Source of the DNA: Micromonospora sp. WMMD1082
Lineage (GTDB): Bacteria; Actinomycetota; Actinomycetes; Mycobacteriales; Micromonosporaceae
Length of the DNA: 64,000 nt
Direction: 5' to 3'
NCBI RefSeq assembly: GCF_029626175.1
Contig: NZ_JARUBM010000002.1
Coordinates: 4,605,001-4,669,000, forward strand
The notes under the pieces are model-generated. The model did no database searches. It was not told where the DNA came from and worked only from the letters and a program-made list of their open reading frames with translations. The translations under genes and the position numbers were made by a program. This document shows positions 1-8,694 of this stretch, in pieces. The stretch's first letter is position 1; each line of letters begins with the position of its first letter.

Positions 1-2
1 AC

Positions 3-245
3 CTGGCCGAGGCGGTGCTGCTGGCGCATCGGGTGGGCGAGACGTTCGACGCCGCCGTGCTGGACGTCGACGCGCCGCCGAACGGCAAGGGCCGCCCGGC
101 CCGCCCGCCCGGCGGCACGGTGGCCCTGGACGACCCGCCCGTGCGGGCCCGCTGCCTCGGTGAGCTGCCGCTCGGCACCCGGGTCCGGGTCCGGCTGGTC
201 GCCGCCGACCCGGTCACCCGCTCGGTCTCCTTCGAACTCGCCTGA
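3..245 (+). CDS. C-terminal end of an RNB-domain ribonuclease (5' truncated by window edge)
   Basis: The reading frame enters from the left edge and ends at TGA 243-245, leaving 80 codons. The visible part has a segment reading GTVALDDPPVRARCLGELPL followed by a basic beta-rich end (TRVRVRLVAADPVTRSVSFE). This matches the C-terminal OB/S1-like tail of actinobacterial RNase II/R-type RNB proteins as I remember them; those enzymes degrade RNA 3' to 5' in the cytoplasm. The catalytic RNB core lies outside the window, so the family call rests on the tail only. It runs in the same direction as the next gene, with a 124-base gap that holds no other ORF I trust. Confidence 0.6.
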   Translation: MAEAVLLAHRVGETFDAAVLDVDAPPNGKGRPARPPGGTVALDDPPVRARCLGELPLGTRVRVRLVAADPVTRSVSFELA

Positions 246-369
246 GGGCGCCGGGTCCGGGGCGGTCACCGCCACGCGTCCTGTCGAGCTGAACCGCCTG
301 CGCTATCGGCGGGTTTTGTCACAGCGCCGGTCGCTGCTGCGGGCCGGCGGGTTTGGGAGGATGACGGGC

Positions 370-1068
370 ATGGCATACGACGCGAGCGACCTGCCCGACG
401 TGTCCGGGCTCACCGTCGGCATCATCGGTGGCACGGGCGACCAGGGCCGAGGGCTCGCCTACCGGTTCGCCCGGGCCGGCCAGACGGTGCTGATCGGCTC
501 CCGGTCCGCCGAGCGGGCGGTCCAGTCGGCCGCCGAGATCGCCGCGCTGCCCGGCGTGCCGGCGGCCGGCAGCGTCACCGGGGCGGACAACGACGAGGTG
601 GCCCGGCGCAGCGACGTGGTGATCATCGCGGTGCCCTGGGACGGGCACGCCGCCACCGTCGGCGCGCTCGCCGCACCGCTCGCCGGCAAGATCGTCGTCG
701 ACTGCGTCAACCCGCTCGGCTTCGACAAGCAGGGCCCGTACGCGCTGCCCGTCCCGGAGGGCAGCGCCGTCCAGCAGGCCGCCGCGCTGCTGCCCGACTC
801 CCGCGTCTGCGCGGCGTTCAACCACGTCAGCGCCCCGCTGCTGGCCGATCCCGAGATCGACCGGATCGAGCTGGACGTGCTGATCTGCACCGAGGAGCGG
901 GAGCTGGTCGGCATCGTCGGCGCGCTCGCCGCCCGCATCACCGGCATGCGGGGCATCTACGCCGGGCGGCTGCGCAACGCCCACCAGATCGAGGCGTTCA
1001 CCGCCAACCTGATCGCCATCAACAAGCGCTACAAGGCGCACGCGGGCGTCCGCGTCACCGACCTCTGA
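370..1068 (+). CDS. npdG: NADPH-dependent F420 reductase (F420H2:NADP+ oxidoreductase)
   Basis: 232 aa. Transfers hydride between coenzyme F420 and NADP(H) in the cytoplasm, linking the F420 pool to NADPH. The N-terminus carries a Rossmann nucleotide motif (VGIIGGTGDQGRGLAYRFA) followed by IGSRSAERA, the dinucleotide-phosphate specificity region typical of this family. Later family segments include VDCVNPLGFDKQGPYA and AFNHVSAPLL, and a C-terminal stretch RNAHQIEAFTANLIAINKRY. ATG 370 is preferred over ATG 361 because the GGGAGG ribosome site at about 355-360 abuts 361 but is 9 bases from 370. It stands alone between the RNB gene and the sigma factor. Its presence fits an actinobacterium, where F420 is widespread. 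Confidence 0.88.
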   Translation: MAYDASDLPDVSGLTVGIIGGTGDQGRGLAYRFARAGQTVLIGSRSAERAVQSAAEIAALPGVPAAGSVTGADNDEVARRSDVVIIAVPWDGHAATVGALAAPLAGKIVVDCVNPLGFDKQGPYALPVPEGSAVQQAAALLPDSRVCAAFNHVSAPLLADPEIDRIELDVLICTEERELVGIVGALAARITGMRGIYAGRLRNAHQIEAFTANLIAINKRYKAHAGVRVTDL

Positions 1069-1154
1069 GAGCCGGTCACCCCGCCCGGATCGCGGCGGAG
1101 CGGAAGCGGGCGGCGCCGACGCAACAGGGCCGGGCGTGCCGGCCATAGTCTGGT

Positions 1155-1733
1155 GTGACGATCCAGATGGAGCCGACCGATCAGGAGTTGTGGTCGGCGA
1201 CGGTGGCCGGCGACGAGGTGCTGTTCGCCCGGCTGTTCGACCGGTACGCGCGCACGGTCTACAACCACGCGTTCCGGCTCACCGGGTCGTGGTCGCTCGC
1301 CGAGGACGTCACCCAGTCGGCCTTCCTGGTCGCCTGGCGGCGCCGTGCCGATGCCCGCCTGGTCGACGGCTCGATGCTGCCCTGGCTACTCGTGATCACC
1401 ACCAACACCGCGCGCAGCGAGTCCCGCTCGGCGCGGCGGTGGCTCGCGCTCCTGCGGCGGATGCCGCCCGAGCGCGGTACGGACGGCGACCTGGCGCAGG
1501 AGGTGGCCGGCCGGGTCGACGACGAGCGGCGGATGCGGACGATCCTGGCAGCGGTACGCCGGCTGCCGCGCGCCGAGCGTGAGGCCGTCGCGCTGTGCCT
1601 GTGGTCCCGTGTGCCGTACGCCGACGCCGCGGTCGCCCTGGGCATCAGCGAGGCGTCGGTCCGCTCCCGGGTGAGCCGGGCCCGCGCCCGGCTGGCCGTT
1701 CACCGTGTCGACAACACCGTGGAGGACCAATGA
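1155..1733 (+). CDS. ECF-type RNA polymerase sigma factor
   Basis: 192 aa. A group 4 (extracytoplasmic function) sigma factor that would direct RNA polymerase to a small regulon. Region 2 spans roughly residues 15-85, with LFARLFDRYARTVYNHAFRL and AEDVTQSAFLVAWRR; region 4 spans about 125-185, with the helix-turn-helix PYADAAVALGISEASVRSR and RARARL. The GTG at 1155 gives the full frame; ATG 1167 is an alternative start four codons in. The stop overlaps the next start as ATGA (1730-1733), so the downstream membrane protein is translationally coupled and is the obvious candidate for its regulator. The subgroup cannot be fixed from sequence reading alone. Confidence 0.85.
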   Translation: MTIQMEPTDQELWSATVAGDEVLFARLFDRYARTVYNHAFRLTGSWSLAEDVTQSAFLVAWRRRADARLVDGSMLPWLLVITTNTARSESRSARRWLALLRRMPPERGTDGDLAQEVAGRVDDERRMRTILAAVRRLPRAEREAVALCLWSRVPYADAAVALGISEASVRSRVSRARARLAVHRVDNTVEDQ

Positions 1734-2605
1734 ACGACCTGCTCACCCCGCCCGCCGACCGTGACCTGCCGGCCGGCCGAGCGGGGCAGATGCGGGCCCG
1801 CCTGCTGGCGGACCTGGGAGTCGGCCCGCGACGGTCGCCGGTGCGTCGTCGCGTCGCCCTCGCGCTCGTCGCTGCCGTCGCCGTCGCCGCGCTCGGGCTG
1901 GTCGCATGGCCCGAGCACGATCGGGCGCCCCGGTATCTTGCCTTCGGGCCGGACGAACTGTCGCCGACGCTGCGGCAGTCCGCCGAACGGTGCCTGGCCC
2001 TCGGCGATGACCCGGCACGGATGCCCGTGACCATCGCCGATCTGGCCGTGGCCGTCGAACGGGGCGACCACGCCGCGCTGATGTTCCTCACCGACGACCA
2101 CTACCTCGCCTGCGATTTCTGGGATCCGCCCCACCAGCCCTGGCCGGACGGCGGTGCACCCTCGCCTCGCCTCGCCTCGCCGGCCAGGTCGACGGCGGTG
2201 GCGAGCTCCGTCGACGACCCGACCTGGCGCGGCGACTGGCTGCCCGGACCGGTGCAGCGGCTCCTGCTCACATCGACCGACCCCGACGGCGGCGAGGTGG
2301 TCGCCATCGGACGGGTCGGCGCCCGCGTACACCGGCTGGTGATCGAGCACGCCGACGGCAGGACAGCGCCGGCCCGCATCTCCGGCGGCGCGTTCGGCCT
2401 CATCGCCGACGACGGCGACATCCGCGACGACGGCGGGGCGGACCTGGTCGCGTACGACCGGGCCGGCGTCGAGATCGACCGCCGCCCGCTGTTCACTCCG
2501 TTCGACCAGTTGGGTCGCTGCTACGTCGACCCGGCCGGCGCCGTCGTCTACGGCGATCCGGGGCCGACGTGCCAGCCCGCCGAACCGTGGCACCGCCGGC
2601 GATAG
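1730..2605 (+). CDS. Single-pass membrane protein coupled to the ECF sigma factor (possible anti-sigma or accessory factor)
   Basis: 291 aa. An N-terminal cytoplasmic segment of about 40 residues is followed by basic residues and one transmembrane helix (RRRVALALVAAVAVAALGLV, about residues 42-61), then an extracellular region of about 230 residues with three or four cysteines. ATG 1730 overlaps the sigma factor stop by four bases, with GGAGG at 1721-1725. The topology matches membrane proteins encoded directly after ECF sigma genes in actinomycetes. I see no zinc anti-sigma HxxxCxxC motif, so an anti-sigma role is an inference from context. A tandem CTCGC run at about 2159-2181 encodes SPRLASPAR. 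Confidence 0.6.
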   Translation: MNDLLTPPADRDLPAGRAGQMRARLLADLGVGPRRSPVRRRVALALVAAVAVAALGLVAWPEHDRAPRYLAFGPDELSPTLRQSAERCLALGDDPARMPVTIADLAVAVERGDHAALMFLTDDHYLACDFWDPPHQPWPDGGAPSPRLASPARSTAVASSVDDPTWRGDWLPGPVQRLLLTSTDPDGGEVVAIGRVGARVHRLVIEHADGRTAPARISGGAFGLIADDGDIRDDGGADLVAYDRAGVEIDRRPLFTPFDQLGRCYVDPAGAVVYGDPGPTCQPAEPWHRRR

Positions 2606-2695
2606 CACCACCGGTGTTTGAGACCAGCTTCGACGATGCCCGCACCGCGCGTGTCGCTGACGGCGGGCACCGAGCTGCATCAAGGTCGACGCGTC

Positions 2696-2938
2696 GGCAG
2701 TGGTCGGTCGCGTCGGCGGTGGCCGTCGTGCCGGCAGTGGCGGTCGTGTTGGCGGTGGCCGTCGTGCCAAGCAGCGGCCGTCGCGTTGGCGGTGGGCGGT
2801 CGCTGCGGGCATGGTTCGGGTGCTGGTGCAGGCCGCTGCCGGCGGTGGTCGGTCGTGTCGGCAGCGGTTGTCGTGCCATGCAGTGGCCGTTGCGTCGACA
2901 GTGGTCCGCGTGCTGGCGGTGGTCCGCACGTCGACAGG
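2696..2938. repeat. Degenerate tandem 18-bp repeat in a gene-free stretch
   Basis: Bases 2606-2970 hold no convincing gene. Much of it is built of an 18-19 base unit close to GGCGGTGGCCGTCGTGCC: intact copies at 2715-2732 and 2751-2768, variants at 2696-2714, 2733-2750, 2769-2787 and 2788-2805, and further decayed copies at about 2841-2938. Because the unit is a multiple of three, spurious ORFs with six-residue periodicity run through it on both strands. It lies directly upstream of the SOS-like box of the DUF222-HNH gene. Confidence 0.7.
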
Positions 2939-2944
2939 ATTTTG

Positions 2945-2960
2945 TCGTACGGGTGTTCTA
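2945..2960 (+). promoter_or_regulatory. LexA/SOS-like box overlapping the -10 of the DUF222-HNH gene
   Basis: The sequence TCGTAC-N4-GTTCTA differs at only two defined positions from the actinobacterial SOS box TCGAAC-N4-GTTCGA. Its right end overlaps a -10-like TAACGT (2959-2964) that sits six bases before the GTG start at 2971, so a bound LexA repressor would cover the promoter of a leaderless transcript. DUF222 (13E12) genes of mycobacteria are known to include LexA-controlled members, which supports the reading. Confidence 0.55.
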
Positions 2961-2970
2961 ACGTGGCGGT

Positions 2971-4785
2971 GTGTTGAAGGAGCTGGCGCGGGCAGAGGCG
3001 GCGACGGGGTCGTGCGTCGACGCCGCCGTGTGGGCCATGCCGGAGAGCAGCCTGGTCGACGCCCTCGACGCGGTGCACCGGCTGGAGCAGCGGCTCGCCG
3101 CGGTCAAGCTGACCCTCGTGCGTGAGCTTGACGGCCGTCAGGTGGCGGTGTCGCAGGGTGCGTCGTCCACCGCGGTCTGGCTCCGCGAGCGGCTACGGCT
3201 CGGTGTGCCGGCCGCCCGCCGGCTGGTCGACCTGGCCGGTGCCCTGGACGCCGGGCCCGACCAGCTTCGGTTCGCTCTCGGCGCTGGCCAGGTCGACGTG
3301 GAGCAGTCCCGGGTGATCGCCGGCATCGAGGCGGAGGTGTCGCGGGAGGCGGGCGCCGAGGCGGCCGAGCGGGCCGTCGCCCTCCTGCTGGGGTGGGCCG
3401 GGCAGTTCGATGCGACCGTGCTGCGCCGCCTCGGTGCCCGCATCCTCGACCACGTGGCCCCCGGCCTCGCCGACCAGGCCGCCGGCAGGGCGCTGGAGGC
3501 CGAGGCGGCACGTGCCGCCCGTGACCGCCAGCTCACCCTCTCCGACCTGGGCCATGATCGCGTCCGGCTGACCGGCAGTCTCGATCCCGAGACCGCCGCG
3601 CTGCTGCGGGCCGCCATCGGCCCGCTGACCGCCCCCAGCGGTCCGGACGATTCCCGCTCACCCGGGCAGCGCCGCCACGACGCGCTCGGCGACGTCTGCC
3701 GTCTCGCCCTGCGCACCGGTCAGCTGCCCGAGCACGGTGGTGATGCCGCCCAGGTCGTCGTCACCACCGCGTACGACATGGTCGCCGGGCGTCTCGGGTC
3801 GGGCACGTTGGACGACGGCCTGACCCTCACCCCGGCGACGGTGCGTCGGCTGGCCTGCGACGCGGCGGTGCTGCCGGCTGTGCTCGGCGGCGCGGGCCAG
3901 GTGCTTGACGTGGGCCGGCAGCGTCGGCTCATCTCCGGGCCGCTGCGGCGGGCGCTGGTCCTGCGCGACCGCGGCTGCGCCTTCCCCGGCTGCGACCGCC
4001 CGCCCCGCTGGTGCGAGGGCCACCACCTGCGGCACTGGTCCGACGGCGGTGCCACCAGCCTCGCCAACGCGGTGCTGCTCTGCCGTCACCACCATCGCCA
4101 GGTGCACCACCACGGCTGGCAGGTCCGCCTCGCTGCCGACGGGCATCCCGAGTTCATCCCGCCGGCCTGGCTCGACCCGGATCGGCGCCCCCGCCGCAAC
4201 CACCTACGGCATCCGTCCGCATCCCCAAGCCCACAACCGTCGACCCCGCCGCCGGACGGGCTGCGACCGCTGACCCCAACGCCGACAGAGGTGCGAACTC
4301 CAGCGCCCGCCGAGCCACGACCGCCCGTGCCGGTGTCTGCTGGGTCGGGACCGCCCGTGCCGGTGTCTGCTGGGTCGGGACCGCCCGTGCCGGTGTCTGC
4401 TGGGTCGGGACCGCCCGTGCCGGTGTCTGCTGGGTCGGGACCGCCCGTGCCGGTGCCTGCTGGGTCGCGACCGCCCGTGCCGGTGCCTGCTGGGTCGCGA
4501 CCGCTCATGCCGATGTCTGCTGGGTCGCCACCGCCGATGTCTGCTGGGTCGCGACCGCCCACGCCGGTGTCTGCCGGGTCGGGACCGCTCATGCCGGCAT
4601 CTGCCGGGTCGCCACCGCCGGTGTCTGCTGGGTCGCGACCGTCGGCGTCTGCCGGGCCAGAGGCCAGCACGGTCGTCACCCGCCTGGCGACCGTTGGCAG
4701 TGACGTGTGGGGCTCCGGCATCAAGGGACGACGGGCAACCGCGCGCCCGTCCGGCCGGCCCGCCGCGCGGACGCACCCGCCCTGA
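2971..4785 (+). CDS. DUF222 / 13E12-family HNH endonuclease with a repetitive C-terminal tail
   Basis: 604 aa. The N-terminal DUF222 domain (about residues 10-300) has the typical alpha-helical run including STAVWLRERLRLGVPAARR. An HNH nuclease motif follows at about 325-385: RDRGCAFPGCDRPP, then EGHHLRHWSDGG with the catalytic His pair, then NAVLLCRHHHRQVHHHGW supplying the remaining metal ligands. These proteins are presumed DNA endonucleases; the cellular role is unsettled and some are DNA-damage induced. From about residue 445 the protein switches to a low-complexity tail of about 10 PPVPVSAGSG-like decapeptides, absent from the core family and probably disordered. GTG 2971 is chosen because a -10 element and an SOS-like box stand immediately upstream. 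It is not in an operon. Confidence 0.85.
   Translation: MLKELARAEAATGSCVDAAVWAMPESSLVDALDAVHRLEQRLAAVKLTLVRELDGRQVAVSQGASSTAVWLRERLRLGVPAARRLVDLAGALDAGPDQLRFALGAGQVDVEQSRVIAGIEAEVSREAGAEAAERAVALLLGWAGQFDATVLRRLGARILDHVAPGLADQAAGRALEAEAARAARDRQLTLSDLGHDRVRLTGSLDPETAALLRAAIGPLTAPSGPDDSRSPGQRRHDALGDVCRLALRTGQLPEHGGDAAQVVVTTAYDMVAGRLGSGTLDDGLTLTPATVRRLACDAAVLPAVLGGAGQVLDVGRQRRLISGPLRRALVLRDRGCAFPGCDRPPRWCEGHHLRHWSDGGATSLANAVLLCRHHHRQVHHHGWQVRLAADGHPEFIPPAWLDPDRRPRRNHLRHPSASPSPQPSTPPPDGLRPLTPTPTEVRTPAPAEPRPPVPVSAGSGPPVPVSAGSGPPVPVSAGSGPPVPVSAGSGPPVPVPAGSRPPVPVPAGSRPLMPMSAGSPPPMSAGSRPPTPVSAGSGPLMPASAGSPPPVSAGSRPSASAGPEASTVVTRLATVGSDVWGSGIKGRRATARPSGRPAARTHPP
4321..4659 (+). repeat. 30-bp in-frame minisatellite in the DUF222-HNH gene
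   Basis: Four identical 30-base units (4321-4440; each begins CCGCCCGTGCCGGTGTCTGC) are followed by two near copies (4441-4500), then 30- and 24-base variants to 4659. All changes are multiples of three, so the frame is kept and copy-number change would only lengthen or shorten the PPVPVSAGSG tail. Identity of the first units implies recent duplication or homogenisation. There are no spacers, so it is not CRISPR. Confidence 0.9.
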
Positions 4786-5111
4786 CCGCCGGGGCTGATG
4801 GTCCAAGGAGAAGGGCATTGGGGCGCTGCCCGCCGGCCGGCCCAGCTCATGTTCCGCTCTGACCGCGAGCGGCTGTTGCCGCGCATCGACCACCCGGCCG
4901 ACAAGGCTACGGCCACCTTCTTGGCTACGCGTGCTTCCTGGCTATGGCCACCTTCCTGACTCCTCGTGCTTCCTGACTCCTCGTGCTTCCTGGCTAAGCG
5001 TGCGGTTCTGGGCGCCGATGGGATGCGGGTCGTCCGGAAAGCCGGACCGTGTCGGTGGGTGGGTCTAGCGTCCGACGGTGAACAGGTCAGCTTGCCAAGG
5101 AGGGTCCTGCC
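4786..5111. repeat. Gene-free stretch with short imperfect direct repeats
   Basis: No gene is supported between the DUF222-HNH gene and the VOC gene. Within 4903-4998 there are short repeats: TGACTCCTCGTGCTTCC occurs twice in tandem (4957-4973 and 4974-4990), and a GGCTA-n-GGCCACCTTC motif occurs near 4905 and 4940. The composition is less GC-rich than the flanks. A GGAGGG ribosome site just before 5112 belongs to the next gene. Confidence 0.6.
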
Positions 5112-5522
5112 ATGACGGCTCAGCTCAACCCGTATCTCACGTTCAACGGCGACGCTCGCCAGGCCATGGAGTTCTACCAGTCGGTCTTCGGCGGACAGTT
5201 GCGGATCAGCACATTCGGCGAGTTCGGCACGTCCGATCCCGCTGTCGCGGACAAGGTGATGCACGCGATGCTCACCACCGATCGGGGCTACACCCTGATG
5301 GCCTCCGACACCGCGCCCGGCATGCCCTACAACCCTGGGGACACCATCACCTGCAGCCTCAGCGGTGACCCGGGCGAGGGCCTCGAGGAGGCGTGGGAGA
5401 AGTTGTCCGACGGCGGCACCGTCGCGATGCCGTTCGAGAAGCAGGTGTGGGGGGACCTGTACGGCATGTGCGTCGACAGGTTCGGCATCCCGTGGATGGT
5501 GAACGTCGCCCAGCCGCAGTGA
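5112..5522 (+). CDS. VOC-superfamily PhnB/YjdN-like protein
   Basis: 136 aa, one glyoxalase/bleomycin-resistance fold. Family signatures are the start LNPYLTFNGDARQAMEFYQS, the middle MASDTAPGMP, and the end WGDLYGMCVDRFGIPWMVNV. Members bind small molecules or metals, but the PhnB-like group has no firm reaction, so no substrate is assigned. AAGGAGGG at about 5097-5104 gives ATG 5112 an excellent ribosome site. It is monocistronic and converges on panB across a long palindrome. Confidence 0.8.
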   Translation: MTAQLNPYLTFNGDARQAMEFYQSVFGGQLRISTFGEFGTSDPAVADKVMHAMLTTDRGYTLMASDTAPGMPYNPGDTITCSLSGDPGEGLEEAWEKLSDGGTVAMPFEKQVWGDLYGMCVDRFGIPWMVNVAQPQ

Positions 5523-5524
5523 CC

Positions 5525-5589
5525 CGTCGGCAGCGGCAGGGTCCGTCGGCAGGGGCAGGGCACTGCCCGCGCCCCTGCCGCTGCCGACG
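5525..5589. terminator. Bidirectional terminator-like palindrome between VOC gene and panB
   Basis: A perfect 16-base inverted repeat (CGTCGGCAGCGGCAGG at 5525-5540 against 5574-5589) encloses 33 bases that can form an inner GGGCA/TGCCC hairpin. It starts two bases after the VOC stop and lies 78 bases beyond the panB stop, as expected for a shared terminator of convergent genes. There is no U tract, which is usual in high-GC actinomycetes. Confidence 0.75.
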
Positions 5590-5666
5590 AATCCGCTAGA
5601 AGACACCCAAGGCCAGTCAGAAGGTGAGTCAGACCGGCCGGGTGACCCGCTCCCACATCATCACTG

Positions 5667-6512
5667 TCAGAAGGTGTGTTCGGCGGCGGGGAACTGGCCG
5701 CTGCGGACCTCGTCGGCGAAGCGGCGGGTCGCCTCGTCGAGCACGTCGGCCAGGTCGGCGTAGCGCTTCACGAAGCGCGGTGCCTTGCCGGTACGCAGGC
5801 CCGCCATGTCCTGCCAGACCAGCACCTGAGCGTCGGTCTCCGGGCCGGCCCCGATGCCCACCGTCGGGATCGGCAGCTCGGCGGTGACCCGCTTGGCGAC
5901 CTCGCCGGGCACCATCTCCAGCACCACCGCGAAGGCGCCGGCCTCGGCGACCGCCCGCGCGTCGGCGAGCACCTCGTCGGCGGCCTCGCCGCGGCCCTGC
6001 ACCCGGTAGCCGCCGATGGTGTGCTCGCGCTGCGGGGTGAACCCGATGTGTGCCATCACCGGGATGCCGGCGCCGACGATCGCGTCGATCTGCGCCGCGT
6101 AGTGCCGGCCGCCCTCCAGCTTCACCGCGTGACAGCCGCCCTCCTTCATGAACCGGACGGCGGTACGCAGCGCCTGGGTCGGACCCTCCTCGTACGAGCC
6201 GAAGGGCAGATCGCCGACGACCAGCGTGTGCCGGGTGGCCCGGACGACCGCGCGTACCAGCGGCAGCAGTTCCTCGGCGGTCACCGGCAGGGTCGTCTCG
6301 TAGCCGTACACGTTGTTCGCCGCCGAGTCGCCGACCAGCAGCACCGGGATGCCGGCGGCGTCGAAGATCGAGGCCGTGTACTGGTCGTACGAGGTGAGCA
6401 TCGACCATCTCTCGCCGCGCTCCTTGGCGGCGAGCAGGTCGCGGGTGCGGACCCGGCGGGTGGCCGGGCCGCCGTAGAGGGCGGTCACCTCGGCCGGGGT
6501 GGACTCCACCAT
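5667..6512 (-). CDS. panB: 3-methyl-2-oxobutanoate hydroxymethyltransferase
   Basis: 281 aa, the usual family length. Transfers a hydroxymethyl group from methylene-tetrahydrofolate to alpha-ketoisovalerate, giving ketopantoate, the first committed step of pantothenate and CoA synthesis; cytoplasmic TIM-barrel decamer. Signatures are [29 protein letters not shown] with the metal-binding Asp, [15 protein letters not shown] and [23 protein letters not shown] 6512 is preferred because AAGGAG precedes it by a suitable distance. It lies downstream of nadE on the same strand with a 151-base gap, so an independent promoter is likely. No other pan gene is in the window. Confidence 0.95.
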   Translation of the reverse strand: MVESTPAEVTALYGGPATRRVRTRDLLAAKERGERWSMLTSYDQYTASIFDAAGIPVLLVGDSAANNVYGYETTLPVTAEELLPLVRAVVRATRHTLVVGDLPFGSYEEGPTQALRTAVRFMKEGGCHAVKLEGGRHYAAQIDAIVGAGIPVMAHIGFTPQREHTIGGYRVQGRGEAADEVLADARAVAEAGAFAVVLEMVPGEVAKRVTAELPIPTVGIGAGPETDAQVLVWQDMAGLRTGKAPRFVKRYADLADVLDEATRRFADEVRSGQFPAAEHTF

Positions 6513-6663
6513 GACGTTCTCCTTCCTCGAGGCCGCGTACGCGGTCCCCGGGTTCTGCCGCGATCGTCGCACCGTCGACGCCGCTCGCGGCAGGGCGCAG
6601 TGGAGGACGTCACTCCGGCCGAGCTGCCGGCCGGCTGCCCGGCCGAGCCGCCCGGCCGCACGG

Positions 6664-8490
6664 TCAGCCGTCCTCGCGCCACCGGTTGGTGATCGGCAGC
6701 CGCCGGTCCCGCCCGAACGCCTTCATCGAGATCTTCGTACCGGGCGCGGACTGGCGGCGCTTGTACTCGGCGGTATCCACCATCCGTAGCACCTTGTCCA
6801 CCACCGCCGGGTCGTGACCCGAGGCGATCAGCCCCTCGCGCCCGAGGTCGCCGTCGATGTAGCCGATCAGGATCGGGTCGAGCACGTCGTAGTCAGGCAG
6901 CGAGTCGCTGTCGAGCTGACCGGGGCTCAGCTCGGCGCTCGGCGGCTTGCCGATCGAGTTCTCCGGGATCGGTGGCGTTTCGCCCAGCCGGGCCGCCTCG
7001 GCGTTACGCCACGTGGCCAGCCGCCAGACCAGCGTCTTCCACACGTCCTTGACGGGGTTGAAGCCACCGACCGAGTCGCCGTACAGGGTCGAGTAGCCGA
7101 CCGCCAGCTCACTCTTGTTGCCGGTGGTCAGCACCAGGTGGCCCTCCTGGTTGGACAGGGCCATCAGGATGACACCGCGTACCCGGGCCTGGAGGTTCTC
7201 CACCGTCACCCCGGAGAGCGACATGTTCGCCAGGAAGGTGTCCACCATCGGCTGGATCGGCTCCACCCGGTAGTCCAGCCCGGTGCGCTTGGCCAGGTCG
7301 GCCGCGTCCTCCCGGCTGTGCTCGGAGGAGTGCTGGCTGGGCAGGGAGACCCCGACCACCCGGTCGCCGCCGAGCGCGTCCACCGCGATGGCCGCGACCA
7401 CCGCGGAGTCGATGCCGCCGGAGAGGCCGAGCACCACCGAGGGGAAGCGGTTCTTGTCGACGTAGTCGCGTAGCCCGAGCACCAGCGCCTGCCACACCTC
7501 GGCCTCGTCGGCCACCGGTTCGATGATCCCGCCGGTGGCCACCGGGCCGGTCGGTGCCGGCGGGATGCCCTCGACGGTACGGCGCACCACCCGCAGGCCG
7601 TCGGCGACCTGCGCGCCGTCGACAGCGCCGCCGCTGTCACCGCTGCCGCCGTCGTCCGCTGCCAGACCGGTCCCGCCGTGCCCGGTCCCGCCGTGTTCGG
7701 TTGCGTCGGGCAGGGCGACGTCGTGGACGAGCAGGTGCGCGACGAACTGCGGTGCCCGGGTCAGCAGCGTCCCGTCCGGCGCCACGATCATCGAGTCGCC
7801 CTCGAAGACCAGCTCGTCCTGGCCGCCGATCATGTTGACGTACGCGATGGTCGCCCCGGCCTCGGCGGCCCGGCGGCGTACCACCGGCAGCCGCAGGTCG
7901 TCCTTGTTCAGCTCGTACGGCGAGCCGTTGATGTTGACGACCAGCCCGACCCCGGCCTGCCGGGCCGCCGCGAACGGGCCGCCGGCCTGCCACAGGTCCT
8001 CGCAGATGGTCAGCGCCACATCGACCCCGCCGAGGCGGACCACGGTGAGGGTGTCGCCGGGCACGAAGTAGCGATCCTCGTCGAAGACGCCGTAGTTGGG
8101 CAGGTGGTGCTTGAAGTAGGTGGCCACCACCTCGCCGCGGTGCACCAGCGCGGCGGCGTTGCGCGCCCCCCGGCCCGGCTCGGCGTCCCCGCTGACCTGC
8201 GGCGGCCCGTCGGCGTCGAGGTAGCCGACCACGACCGGCAGCTCGCCCAGCCCGTCGGCGGCGAGGTCGGCGGCGAGCCGGTCGAGCGCCGCCTTCGACG
8301 CGGCCACGAAGGATCGCCGGAAGACCAGGTCCTCCACCGGATAGCCGGTCAGCATCATCTCCGGGAACAGGACCAGCTGGGCGCCGGAGTCGGCGGCCCG
8401 GCGGGTCCAGGAGCGGACCAGGTCGGCGTTGCCGGTGAGGTCGCCGACGCCGGGGTTGACCTGGCACAGGGCGAGACGCAGGGTGGGCAT
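6664..8490 (-). CDS. nadE: Glutamine-dependent NAD+ synthetase
   Basis: 608 aa, two-domain type. The N-terminal nitrilase-fold glutaminase releases ammonia from glutamine; its triad is visible as Glu44 in [10 protein letters not shown], Lys in [10 protein letters not shown], and Cys in LTICEDLW. The C-terminal synthetase (about residue 320 on) has the ATP loop [15 protein letters not shown] and uses the ammonia to amidate deamido-NAD+. A Gly/Asp-rich linker of about 35 residues ([20 protein letters not shown]) joins the domains. ATG 8490 begins the conserved [12 protein letters not shown]; longer in-frame starts upstream add only non-conserved residues. Glutamine use links it to the surrounding glutamine synthetase genes. 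Divergent from glnA2 across 204 bases. Confidence 0.95.
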   Translation of the reverse strand: MPTLRLALCQVNPGVGDLTGNADLVRSWTRRAADSGAQLVLFPEMMLTGYPVEDLVFRRSFVAASKAALDRLAADLAADGLGELPVVVGYLDADGPPQVSGDAEPGRGARNAAALVHRGEVVATYFKHHLPNYGVFDEDRYFVPGDTLTVVRLGGVDVALTICEDLWQAGGPFAAARQAGVGLVVNINGSPYELNKDDLRLPVVRRRAAEAGATIAYVNMIGGQDELVFEGDSMIVAPDGTLLTRAPQFVAHLLVHDVALPDATEHGGTGHGGTGLAADDGGSGDSGGAVDGAQVADGLRVVRRTVEGIPPAPTGPVATGGIIEPVADEAEVWQALVLGLRDYVDKNRFPSVVLGLSGGIDSAVVAAIAVDALGGDRVVGVSLPSQHSSEHSREDAADLAKRTGLDYRVEPIQPMVDTFLANMSLSGVTVENLQARVRGVILMALSNQEGHLVLTTGNKSELAVGYSTLYGDSVGGFNPVKDVWKTLVWRLATWRNAEAARLGETPPIPENSIGKPPSAELSPGQLDSDSLPDYDVLDPILIGYIDGDLGREGLIASGHDPAVVDKVLRMVDTAEYKRRQSAPGTKISMKAFGRDRRLPITNRWREDG

Positions 8491-8694
8491 GCCCTCATCT
8501 TGCCCCAGCGGGACGGGGGCGACACGTGGGCGGGCCACCGCGGCGGCCGGGCCGGGACCGCCGGTCGGGACTGGACGGGACGCGGCGGCGGCGGTTCGGT
8601 TAACGTCTGCGTAATCGGGTCGGTGGAGACTGGTCGGTCAGGTCGGGCAAAGCCCGTCCGAAGCCGGACATAGGTGTCGCGGAAGGTTGGGGCA

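Noticed and set aside
4321..4659. Repeat array considered as CRISPR
   Set aside because: Units are contiguous with no spacers, are inside an open reading frame and keep the frame. No cas gene is present.
8581..8640. A GlnR box upstream of glnA2 (TTAAC and GTAAT motifs)
   Set aside because: The bases around GGTTAACGTCTGCGTAATC do not give GTnAC-n6-GAAAC spacing on either strand.
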